Positions 1 to 9,956 of a stretch of DNA of 64,000 nucleotides are shown one piece after another. This DNA is from Ipomoea triloba (Eukaryota > Streptophyta > Magnoliopsida > Solanales > Convolvulaceae). The first letter of the stretch is position 1. Each line of letters opens with the position of its first letter. The stretch is from the NCBI RefSeq assembly GCF_003576645.1, contig NC_044919.1, positions 25,651,976 to 25,715,975 of the forward strand, read 5' to 3'. The notes under the pieces were generated by a model. That model worked only from the letters and a program-made list of their open reading frames with translations. It made no database searches and was not told the origin of the DNA. Position numbers and translations under genes: made by a program.

Positions 1-560
1 GTGTTGTAATCATATAGACAGATCAGAAGAAAGCATGGGACAACACTGGAGGAATAAGGGTCTGCGAGACATCAACTAAGTCTCGAGACATAAGCAGAGT
101 TCGAGAGGTAGGACCTCTCGATACAGTTATCCAGTTCGAGACATAAACAGAGTTCGAGAGATAGACCTCTCGATATTTGAGTTCGAGACATTAAGCAATC
201 AAGATATCAACCTTGGTCTCGATACACTAACAATTCTCCAACAAAGCTGAATGACGGTCATACTTAAAGTCTGGAGAAGAAGAATATCATGGAGATGGAA
301 TAATGAAGAGGTGCCGAACGTGAAGATTTCAAAATGGGCGGAAATGGATGACACGTCAGATTTCCACCACAAACGGTCAAAAGGTGCACCAATGCTGAAG
401 TGGTCTGATTCCCTACAAACAAGGAATAATGGGAATATAAAAAGAGTAACTTTTACCAAATGACGAAAGTGGAGCATGGACTCAAGAAAGTGAACTATGG
501 AATATTCACTACAAGACAAAGAGGTTCAAGTTACAATATCACCACTCCATGAAATATGCT
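1..560 (+). repeat. Partial LTR of the Sirevirus-like copia family
   Basis: This stretch matches the internal U3 part of the complete LTR at 49860-51667, beginning about 190 bases into it. It carries the same TCGAGAG/CTCTCGA motif cluster and GAGACA words. It is cut by the window start on the left and by a single N at 561 on the right. Its last 74 bases (487-560) are repeated exactly at 1315-1388, where the same LTR continues, so the two pieces were probably one contig. Confidence 0.85.
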
Positions 561-561
561 N

Positions 562-1082
562 GTTAAGAATCTATACAAAATTGTATTATAGAATCTTATT
601 AAGACTTCAATATTCTAATTTTAAGTTAGGAATCTATACAAAATTGTATTATAGAATATTGCCAATTTGTTTGAAAACTAGAATAAAGAAACAAATTGCC
701 TAAAGAATTTAATGTTAAACTTCCGTTATATTTAACGGAAAAATTTGGTAAAATTATAAAAGATTAGGATATATTAGGAATTTAATTGGAGGTCGTTGCA
801 CAATAAGAACACAAACTACAATATGTTATAGCAGACTATTATACCAACATTTTTTTAGTTTCAGTTGGTAAGGGTCTAACATTATTGGCTCTTATTATAA
901 GTGTAGAAAAGTACCAAGTATGATAGATTCGTTCAAATCTACACGTATAATAAGAGTCAATAATTTTAGACCCTTAACTGGAACTAAAAAAAATGTTGGT
1001 GTAATAGTCAGCTATAACATATTTTACTTTGTATTCTTCTTATTGTACAGCCTCCCATTAAATTCCTAATATATCCTAATCC
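562..1082. mobile_element. Left part of a long-hairpin (foldback) MITE
   Basis: The left arm (about 564-780) is the near-perfect reverse complement of 2040-2244, and the pairing continues inward: the sequence at 766-925 is mirrored at 925-1082. The whole element (562-1082 plus 2040-2244) would fold into one hairpin of about 725 bases. The left arm holds an internal duplication of about 80 bases. There is no coding capacity. The superfamily is not clear because no target duplication is visible at the outer ends. A hAT-type element sits inside the right arm. Confidence 0.7.
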
Positions 1083-2031
1083 CATGGTTGAAAAAATCGC
1101 TAGGCGCTCCTCGGGCGCTCGGGGAGCGCCTAGCGCCTAGGACGCCTAGTCGGGGATTAATCGGCGCCTAGGCGCCAGTGTATTTTATTATTTTATTATT
1201 TTATATTTTTTAAAAATTTGTTTAAGTATTTTCAATTTTTAAAGACTAATAATTATAAATTATATAATACTTTAATAGTTAATACTAAAATATTAAATAT
1301 TAACCTAAAAAATNAAAGTGAACTATGGAATATTCACTACAAGACAAAGAGGTTCAAGTTACAATATCACCACTCCATGAAATATGCTGAAAATATGCAA
1401 GACCCATGATCAGCATGGGAGACAAATTTCAAACGGAATAATTTTCCCTCCAACGGAATTATTCCTCTACTCTCATATATAGGGACGTGAAGACACAAAA
1501 AAAAAAGGGGAAGTTCGGAGGAACAGAGTTAGAAAATTCGAAAGAGATGTCTGATTCAAACGTTCAAGTGCAAGTACTAAATTTGGAATATCATCCTAAT
1601 ATTCAAAACAGTGAGAAAACACATCTTAGTGTTTAAGAGANAAGACTAATAATTATAAATTATATAATACTTTAATAGTTAATACTAAAATATTAAATAT
1701 TAACCTAAAAAATATCTAGAGTTTGTACAATTTAGGGTTGTTTCACTCAAAACGATATTGTTTTGAGTGAAATAACTCATTAAAAAAAGAAGAACAATAG
1801 TCAATTGCTCAACTAGGCGGCCTATTGGTGCCTAGGAGGTCTAGTCGACGCTGAGGAGGCCTAGGCGGTTAGCGCCTAAGTGGTGTTTAGGCGGCCTGGG
1901 CGGAGCTTAGGCGGTCGCCTAGTCGGCCAGCCGCCTAGACCACCATTTAAGGTGATACGCTAGGCGGTCGACTGGCGTCTAGCGCCTAGGCGGGGATTAA
2001 TCGCCGTCTAGGCGGGATTTTTGCAACACTG
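1083..2031. mobile_element. Non-autonomous hAT-type element with 8-bp target duplication
   Basis: The left end reads CATGGTTGAAAAAATCGC. The right end, reverse complemented, reads CAGTGTTGCAAAAATCCCGC. Both subterminal regions are rich in CGCCTAGGCG-type words. The element is flanked by an 8-bp direct repeat CCTAATCC (1075-1082 and 2032-2039), the length made by hAT transposases. It interrupts the hairpin MITE. It has no transposase ORF. About 400 of its bases (1314-1713) look like a misplaced contig plus a repeated overlap, so its true length is probably near 550 bases. Confidence 0.75.
1315..1640 (+). repeat. Misplaced copia LTR fragment between single Ns
   Basis: This is copia LTR sequence across the TATATA core region and into the transcribed leader. 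It is bounded by single Ns at 1314 and 1641. Its first 74 bases repeat 487-560. The host sequence on either side also overlaps itself, because 1242-1313 equals 1642-1713 (72 bases). This interleaving is best explained by wrong contig ordering. Confidence 0.75.
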
Positions 2032-2039
2032 CCTAATCC

Positions 2040-2244
2040 TTTATAATTTTACCAAATTTTTTCGTTAAATATAACGGAAGTTTAACATTAAATTATTTAG
2101 GCAATTTGTTTCTTTATTTTAGTTTTCAAACAAATTGGCAATATTCTATAATAAAATTCTGTATAAATTCCTAACTTAAAATTAGAATGTTGAAGTCTTA
2201 ATAAGATTCTATAATACAATTTTCTATAGATTCCTAACTAAACC
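2040..2244. mobile_element. Right arm of the long-hairpin MITE
   Basis: Reverse complement of about 564-780, including the ATATAACGGAAGTTTAAC segment and the outer TAGGAATCTATA end. It is separated from the rest of the MITE by the hAT-type insertion. Confidence 0.7.
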
Positions 2245-3341
2245 ATTATTCTACCCAAAACAACTGTATATAAACCCTTCCCCTTCTCACTGGTATTCAC
2301 CCAAAACAAAACTTAACATATTTTGCAACACACCATCTACTTGGCATTCTATATGTATGATTGCCAAAATATTATCATGCTAATTCTATTATTTGTATTT
2401 GTACTCATAATGATTATAGTTTTTTTTTTATATCAATGATGGTATACTCATTAATTAGTATAACTTCAATATCGTTATGTAAATATATCTATTGTATAAT
2501 ATGTTCATCTATACTTGTATCCTTGTATGTAATGTTGTGGTTCTCATTATATTCCTCTATAATCTACACATTTTAGTTACTCTTAACTTCCTAATCTATG
2601 ATTTTTGAATTTATGTTGTGGTTCCCATTATATTATTTCATAACATCCTTTATGAACATATTTTCTATGGCACAAGGATATTAGTCATGACAAATGCAGT
2701 AAAGTTAATTGATATTGACACAAAAATTGTGGGCTGGAGTTGTACATTTCATGTCATTAAGAAAAACGAACCAAAAAACGCTATTGGAACACCTGAGAAA
2801 AAGCATATACTCATCGTACTTTAGGATGAAACAGTAAGTAAATAGTAAAATTTTTCTCCCTTCTTTATTATTATTATTATTATTATTTTTATCATTATTA
2901 TTATTATTGAGATGCTCTCATTCACCACCAACATCATTGTAAATGATATATCTGAATGCAAGGAACTTGGGTTCAATCAATAGTGTTTGATAATGACATT
3001 GGAATGTATGATATCACTTTACAAACCAACAAATCACAAATACAATTACACATGGATTTTAAATGTTCAAGGGTGTTCAAACAAGTGACAATGATGACAC
3101 GTCATTTGCTCTCATGTAAGTGGTCTATTTGTTTCTACTTACTTTAGTTGCAATTTAACTATTTACGATTTCGTTATGTTTTATTAAATATATGAGCATC
3201 GAGACTATTTCTTTGATTTTTATTAATTAACATTTTTTTCTCTCTCATTATTATATGACTACTTTAACCAATTAAAGAACACTAATTTAAAAATATGCAT
3301 TGGGCATTAGTTTAATCGTGCAACGCACGTGTGATAACTAG
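2245..3341 (+). mobile_element. Helitron 3' portion
   Basis: The 3' end is diagnostic. A short hairpin (CGTGC at 3317-3321 pairing with GCACG at 3325-3329) is followed nine bases later by CTAG at 3338-3341 and then T, the Helitron insertion signature. Upstream lies an RPA-like OB-fold gene relic, a cargo or helper gene often found in plant Helitrons. A TATA-like TATATAAA lies near 2267. The 5' TC end is not identified, so the left boundary is only a guess. No Rep/helicase is present, so it is non-autonomous or truncated. Confidence 0.6.
2618..3149 (+). pseudogene. RPA70-like OB-fold (replication protein A) relic
   Basis: The reading from ATG 2687 has the spacing of plant RPA70-like/DUF223 proteins: an LIDID segment, a W-x-C-x-F-x-V-I core, a basic loop, then an I-L-I-V-L block. 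A TAG at 2822-2824 replaces the expected glutamine before D-E, which looks like CAG to TAG decay. A splice donor (CA|GTAAGTA, GT at 2834) follows. After an AT-rich intron, a second exon near 2962 gives the G-x-x-V-Q-x-I-x-x-x-x-D-I continuation typical of the domain. RPA-like proteins bind single-stranded DNA. This copy is broken and short. The assignment rests on pattern only. Confidence 0.5.
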
Positions 3342-3486
3342 TCTTTTATATAAACTTCGAAAGTACTAAGGATAAGACTATCAATCTTAGTTCGAACCCA
3401 ATGAGTTAACCTGATAAAATCGAAATCGACCATTCAATGGCCCGAATGCTCTAGCCCGATAAAAAACATTAGTCTGATGAACCTAT
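3342..3486. other. Flank of the copia block, with CCTAT target site
   Basis: Unremarkable sequence containing CCCGAT/CCCGAA words. Its last five bases (3482-3486) are CCTAT, directly before the LTR start TGTTAGG. The same five bases follow the 3' LTR at 51668-51672. Confidence 0.7.
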
Positions 3487-6400
3487 TGTTAGGAACATCA
3501 TGTAATAGGTTTTGATGATACCAACTGATAAGTAGAAATCCCCAAGTCTCGATACATAGGCAAAACGCTGTAAGTTCGACAAGTAAACCAAGAGCGAAAA
3601 TACAACCGGGTAACTTTGAGCTCAACTCGGAAAATATTTTAGCTTGAAGTAAACTTGTTTGAACATCTTAGAAATCTCGTGTTGTAATTTCATAGATAAA
3701 ACAGAAGAAGGCACGGGACAACACTGGAGGAATAAGGGTCTGCGAGACATCAACTAAGTCTCGAGACATAAGCAGAGTTCGAGAGGTAGTACCTCTCGAT
3801 ACAGCTATCCAGTTCGAGACATAAACAGAGTTCGAGAGATAGACCTCTCGATATTTGAGTTCGAGACATCAAGCAATCAAGATATCAACCTTGGTCTCGA
3901 TACACTAACAATTCTCCAACAAAGCTGAATGACGGTCAGGAAGCATACTTAAAGTTTGGAGAAGAAGAATATCATGGAGATAGAATAATGAAGAGGTGCC
4001 GAACGTGAAGATTTCAAAATGGGCGGAAATGGATGACACGTCAGATTTCCACCACAAACGGTCAAAAGGTGCACCAATGCTGAAGTGGTCTGATTCCCTA
4101 CAAACAAGGAATAATGGGAATATAAAAAGAGTAACTTTTACCAAAAGACGAAAGTGGAGCATGGACTCAAGAAAGTGAACTATGGAATATTCACTACAAG
4201 ACAAAGAGGTTCAAGTTACAAGATCACCACTCCATGAAATATGCTGAAAATATGCAAGACCCATGATCAGCATGGGAGACAAATTTCAAACGGAATAATT
4301 TTCCCTCCAACGGAATTATTCCTCTACTCTCATATATAAGGACGTAAAGACACAGAAGAAAAAGAGGGGAAAAGAGAGAAAAAGGGGAAGTGAAGTGAAG
4401 GGGTTCGAAATTCTTAAGAAGTGTCTGTCTAAAACGTTCAAAGTGCAAGTGGTTAACTTGGAATATCATCCTGATATTCAAAATAGCGAGAAAACACATC
4501 TTAGTGTTTCAAGAGAGTTACAAAGCTTAAACTGTTATACATCCAGAAGGTGACCGAAGCTGCTCTACATCGAAGTTGATTCAACGATAGCTTGTGGTCA
4601 GATTGGAGTCTGTTACATTCAACTGTGACAACCAAAAACACCTTGCTTTGGATTAAGCAAGAGAGGTGGAGTAACCTGGCAGCTGTCCGAGTGAAAGAAA
4701 CCTGAGGCTTGACGCGGGCTTGGTGATCAAAGGTCAAGTGCTCGAGAGGTGCAGTAGCTGGAAGCGGGGAGAAAGACCTTGGAGAGGCGGAGTAACCTGG
4801 GAGCTGTCTTGTGAAGATCCTGAGGCTTGACGCGGGCTTGGTGATCAAAGGTCAAGTGCTCGAGAGGGGGAGTAGCTGGAAGCGGGGAGAAAGACCTTGG
4901 AGAGGCGGAGTAACCTGGGAGCTGTCTTGTGAAGATCCTGAGGCTTGACGCGGGCTTGGTGATCAAAGGTCAAGTGCTCGAGAGGGGGAGTAGCTGGAAG
5001 CGGGGAGAAAGACCTTGGAGAGGCGGAGTAACCTGGGAGCTGTCTTGTGAAGATCCTGAGGCTTGACGCGGGCTTGGTGATCAAAGGTCAAGTGCTCGAG
5101 AGGGGGAGTAGCTGGAAGCGGGGAGAAAGACCTTGGAGAGGCGGAGTAACCTGGGAGCTGTCTTGTGAAGATCCTGAGGCTTGACGCGGGCTTGGTGATC
5201 AAAGGTCAAGTGCTCGAGAGGGGGAGTAGCTGGAAGCGGGGAGAAAGACCTTGGAGAGGCGGAGTAACCTGGGAGCTGTCTTGTGAAGATCCTGAGGCTT
5301 GACGCGGGCTTGGTGATCAAAGGTCAAGTGCTCGAGAGGGGGAGTAGCTGGAAGCGGGGAGAAAGACCTTGGAGAGGCGGAGTAACCTGGGAGCTGTCTT
5401 GTGAAGATCCTGAGGCTTGACGCGGGCTTGGTGATCAAAGGTCAAGTGCTCGAGAGGGGGAGTAGCTGGAAGCGGGGAGAAAGACCTTGGAGAGGCGGAG
5501 TAACCTGGGAGCTGTCTTGTGAAGATCCTGAGGCTTGACGCGGGCTTGGTGATCAAAGGTCAAGTGCTCGAGAGGGGGAGTAGCTGGAAGCGGGGAGAAA
5601 GACCTTGGAGAGGCGGAGTAACCTGGGAGCTGTCTTGTGAAGATCCTGAGGCTTGACGCGGGCTTGGTGATCAAAGGTCAAGTGCTCGAGAGGGGGAGTA
5701 GCTGGAAGCGGGGAGAAAGACCTTGGAGAGGCGGAGTAACCTGGGAGCTGTCTTGTGAAGATCCTGAGGCTTGACGCGGGCTTGGTGATCAAAGGTCAAG
5801 TGCTCGAGAGGGGGAGTAGCTGGAAGCGGGGAGAAAGACCTTGGAGAGGCGGAGTAACCTGGGAGCTGTCTTGTGAAGATCCTGAGGCTTGACGCGGGCT
5901 TGGTGATCAAAGGTCAAGTGCTCGAGAGGGGGAGTAGCTGGAAGCGGGGAGAAAGACCTTGGAGAGGCGGAGTAACCTGGGAGCTGTCTTGTGAAGATCC
6001 TGAGGCTTGACGCGGGCTTGGTGATCAAAGGTCAAGTGCTCGAGAGGGGGAGTAGCTGGAAGCGGGGAGAAAGACCTTGGAGAGGCGGAGTAACCTGGGA
6101 GCTGTCTTGTGAAGATCCTGAGGCTTGACGCGGGCTTGGTGATCAAAGGTCAAGTGCTCGAGAGGGGGAGTAGCTGGAAGCGGGGAGAAAGACCTTGGAG
6201 AGGCGGAGTAACCTGGGAGCTGTCTTGTGAAGATCCTGAGGCTTGACGCGGGCTTGGTGATCAAAGGTCAAGTGCTCGAGAGGGGGAGTAGCTGGAAGCG
6301 GGGAGAAAGACCTTGGAGAGGCGGAGTAACCTGGGAGCTGTCTTGTGAAGATCCTGAGGCTTGACGCGGGCTTGGTGATCAAAGGTCAAGTGCTCGAGAG

Positions 6401-7665
6401 GGGGAGTAGCTGGAAGCGGGGAGAAAGACCTTGGAGAGGCGGAGTAACCTGGGAGCTGTCTTGTGAAGATCCTGAGGCTTGACGCGGGCTTGGTGATCAA
6501 AGGTCAAGTGCTCGAGAGGGGGAGTAGCTGGAAGCGGGGAGAAAGACCTTGGAGAGGCGGAGTAACCTGGGAGCTGTCTTGTGAAGATCCTGAGGCTTGA
6601 CGCGGGCTTGGTGATCAAAGGTCAAGTGCTCGAGAGGGGGAGTAGCTGGAAGCGGGGAGAAAGACCTTGGAGAGGCGGAGTAACCTGGGAGCTGTCTTGT
6701 GAAGATCCTGAGGCTTGACGCGGGCTTGGTGATCAAAGGTCAAGTGCTCGAGAGGGGGAGTAGCTGGAAGCGGGGAGAAAGACCTTGGAGAGGCGGAGTA
6801 ACCTGGGAGCTGTCTTGTGAAGATCCTGAGGCTTGACGCGGGCTTGGTGATCAAAGGTCAAGTGCTCGAGAGGGGGAGTAGCTGGAAGCGGGGAGAAAGA
6901 CCTTGGAGAGGCGGAGTAACCTGGGAGCTGTCTTGTGAAGATCCTGAGGCTTGACGCGGGCTTGGTGATCAAAGGTCAAGTGCTCGAGAGGGGGAGTAGC
7001 TGGAAGCGGGGAGAAAGACCTTGGAGAGGCGGAGTAACCTGGGAGCTGTCTTGTGAAGATCCTGAGGCTTGACGCGGGCTTGGTGATCAAAGGTCAAGTG
7101 CTCGAGAGGGGGAGTAGCTGGAAGCGGGGAGAAAGACCTTGGAGAGGCGGAGTAACCTGGGAGCTGTCTTGTGAAGATCCTGAGGCTTGACGCGGGCTTG
7201 GTGATCAAAGGTCAAGTGCTCGAGAGGTGGAGTAACAAGAAGCGGGGCGAAAAACCTGAGGCTTGAGGCGGGCTTCGTGATCAAAGCTCAAGCGCTCGAT
7301 ATTGTACTAAAAAGGGAAGTTTTTAGTGCAATCCTTCCAGGGAGTTTCTGGAAGAAGAGTGGACGTAGGCGGGTTGGTCGAACCACTTAAAAATCTCCCT
7401 TGCATTTACTTACTGCTTTTATCTCTCGCTAACCTCTCGATTGCACTACATATAAACACACCTCTCGAACTAACTCAAACTCGTGCTAACTAAAAGGGGA
7501 TAACATTTCCGCTGCGCATAAAACTTTGTCTTCACCTCGTGAGGTATCGAACCTAAACATCCTAAGTTCAATACACACGAGAGGTCGAAAAGATTTGCAA
7601 AATCTTATACAAGTCTATTCACCCCCCCCCCTCTAGACTTGTACCCCATCCCCTTGGGACCAACA
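3487..7665 (+). mobile_element. 5' LTR of copy A, expanded by a 118-bp array
   Basis: It begins TGTTAGGAAC and ends GGGACCAACA, followed two bases later by the primer binding site. It is 4179 bases long against 1808 for the LTR at 49860-51667. Nearly all the difference is a tandem array at 4705-7225. The U3 part has repeated GAGACA and TCGAGAG words. A TATA-like TATATAAGG lies near 4335 and a second, TATAAAC, near 7450. It shares diagnostic variants with the 49860 LTR rather than with the 33461 LTR, for instance the stretch reading TTCTTAAGAAGTGTCTG and GGAGTCTGTTAC. Confidence 0.9.
4705..7225 (+). repeat. 118-bp tandem array, 21 full units plus a partial
   Basis: Unit starts fall every 118 bases from 4705 to 7183. 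The first unit carries GAGAGGTGCAG where the later ones carry GAGAGGGGGAG. The middle units appear identical to one another. The last, partial unit changes to the GAGAGGTGGAGTAACAAG ending shared by all LTR copies. Other LTRs hold one (51066-51183) or two (about 33916-34151) units. The array lies between the two TATA-like boxes, so it may be in the transcribed leader or in U3. Short open frames on the minus strand simply repeat with the array and are not genes. Confidence 0.95.
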
Positions 7666-7667
7666 AT

Positions 7668-7679
7668 TGGTATCAGAGC
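7668..7679 (+). promoter_or_regulatory. Primer binding site, initiator tRNA-Met (copy A)
   Basis: TGGTATCAGAGC, complementary to the 3' end of plant initiator tRNA-Met, lies two bases after the LTR end. It primes minus-strand cDNA. The same site is found at 33447-33458 (-), 35984-35995 and 38564-38575. Confidence 0.93.
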
Positions 7680-7778
7680 AAGTTCTCTGATCGATATAAA
7701 CCTTTGTTTATATTGCCTAGAGATCCTTCTTTGAAAAATCCTTTAAAAGTTTTCAAAGCACGAGATAATTTTTCTAAT

Positions 7779-9951
7779 ATGGATAGCGTATCTATCAGCC
7801 CTCCATGATGAGATGGCCGAAGTTATAACATCTGGACCAGTCAAGATCATGATGGTAAACACGGCTGCTGAGCAAACCAGAGATACACCAAAGTATGTCC
7901 CCAAACCTAGGGAAGAATGGACAAGTGATGATAGGAAGAGAAACAAATTGGACAACATTGCCAAGGATATTCTCTTCAGAGCTATAGACGAAACCATCTT
8001 CCCAAAAGTAAGAAAGTGCAAAACGGCGAAAGAGGTATGGGATACTTTGATGTTAATTGGTGAAGGTGACGAACAGGAGAAGGAGAACAAGCTCGCCGTG
8101 GCCATGAAGAAGTTCGAGGACTTCAAGATGAAGCCAGGGGAGAGCATCGACAGCATGGAATCTCGTTTCATGAAGCTATCAATAGAGATCAATGATCTCG
8201 AGAAGGAGATTCCACAAAAGGAGCTAAACCTGAAGTTCTTACGAGGCCTTACCAAGGAGTGGGAAATGAAGGTGATCACAATGCGTGATCACAGGGATTT
8301 GAAGAACACCACAACCGACCAACTATTCAGAGATCTCAAAGCCTTCGAATTTGAGATGTTTCCAAGAGATGAGGACGTGGTGGACAGACGGAATGTGGCA
8401 CTGGTTGCGGACCAACCAACCACCTCCTCAAGGTCAGATTCTAATCCCACTGATTTTTTATCTGACGAACAGTTTGCTTTCTTCATAAGAAAATTCAGGA
8501 AGTTCATGAAGAAGACACCGGAAAGCAGTACAAGTTCACCTTCCTCCTCAAGAAGGAAAAATGAGAAATACACATCCAGAAAAATGGAGGAAGAAGATCA
8601 AGGTCTATGCTACAACTGCAGGAGACCAGGGCACTTCAAGGCTGACTGTCCTTACCCTAAGGTAAGCAAGTATCAAGGCCTAGAAGGTAGGAACTCCAGG
8701 AGAAAGGAGGAACCTAAAGAGAAGCCAGCACAAAGTGGCTTCAAGGGAGATACAAAGAAACATCTGCGCAGAAAGGCGCTTGTTGCTGAGGAACTCGAGA
8801 GAACAATCGAGGAGTCCGAGACGTCGAGCTCCAGTGAAAGCAGCAGCAGCTCAGAGGATGAGAGGGGGCTCATCTGCTTATACACCGAGGAAGAAGAGAA
8901 TCAATGCCTAATGGCCATTGACAATGAGGTAACCTCTACTTCCACATCTCGCTGCTCTACTTCTACCTCTCGTTGTTCTTCTTTCAGAAGCGATGAAGAT
9001 CCCTTTGAGATGCTTGAAACATTTAAAAGGGATCTCGCAGTCGCTAACAGCACTCATGCCAAAATTAGGGAAGAAAACAGCAAGCTAACCGCTGAAAGAG
9101 ATATGCTTAAGAACGTCTCGAAAGAGAATTCAGAGCTAACTCTCAAAGTAAGTGAGTTAGAAGCTAAAGTAACCCTACTGACTGAAGAGTGCAAAGATCG
9201 AGAGACCAGAGAGCTTAATCTTAGAAAGGTCATAGCATCATACACTAATTCCTCCAAAGCTATGGAGAAAATGGTGTATGATTACAGACCAGCAAATGAC
9301 AGAACCGGTCTCGGGTTTCGTCGAAACAGTCTCTCGAGAAATAAGCAGACCAATGGTTTGGGAACTTCAAGAAATGGAGGATCTCAACCCAAACCAAATA
9401 AAGGTCATAAAGGACCAACAGAAAAGACCAGAGTAGCTATTCATAAACCGTCCCTATACACCAGCAATGGAAAGTATAGGAAAGCTACGAAGAATGGCCG
9501 GGTAAACAATATCGAGAGATCACCTTGCTATCTCTCGCAAGGCCATTCCAAGTACAAAAAGAGCTACATTCCATATAATGCGCCTCAAGGCAAATATGGA
9601 AGGTCTGAGATCCACATAGTTAGGAACTCACGGATGGAGAAAGGCAGACTCTATCCATCTAGTGAGAATTGGTCATCGAATCACAATTTCTGGAAGAAAC
9701 CTCACTTTCAGCAATTTCACATGACCAAACAGCGTATGAAAGGCATGGTGCATAAGCCGATCGAAAAGTCTATACCTAAGTTGATTTATGCACCAAAGAG
9801 GCCCAAAACTTTTGCTAGCATTCCTTATGATTATCAAACGTACAATGACTACATTGCGCCTAGGCCTGGAATAATGGGCACAAGGTATAAATGGATGCCT
9901 AAACTCACTAACCCACCAGGACCCAAAGTTTGGGTACCTAAACTTGCTTAA
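7779..9951 (+). pseudogene. gag: Copia Gag of copy A, 5' end deleted
   Basis: Gag packages element RNA into virus-like particles. The original ATG is at 7779, but 65 bases present in the other copies are missing after the third codon. The frame shifts and stops at 7806. The long frame from ATG 7813 (712 aa) is otherwise open. It has the copia gag-polypeptide domain in its first 150 residues, a CCHC zinc knuckle (C-x2-C-x4-H-x4-C, near position 8620), a serine/acidic tract, a coiled-coil stretch (about 9000-9200), and a long basic tail, the C-terminal extension typical of Sirevirus Gag. It ends at TAA 9949-9951, five bases before pol. Translation from 7813 could still give a protein lacking the first 34 residues. 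Confidence 0.85.
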
Positions 9952-9956
9952 TTTCC

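Noticed and set aside
199..519. A 106-residue minus-strand frame seen in five LTR copies (also 3905, 34660, 50252)
   Set aside because: It lies in U3 beside the TATA box, changes length between copies and has no recognisable domain.
4705..7225. A CRISPR-like array
   Set aside because: Direct repeats with no unique spacers, in a plant LTR.
4727..7284. About twenty identical minus-strand frames of 79 residues
   Set aside because: They are the 118-bp LTR repeat read in an open frame. Their number follows the array, and they have no codon or domain evidence.
7743..9257. Minus-strand frames opposite gag, also at 31803-33371 and 38646-40180
   Set aside because: They repeat in each copy only because gag does. 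The sense strand has clear Gag domains.
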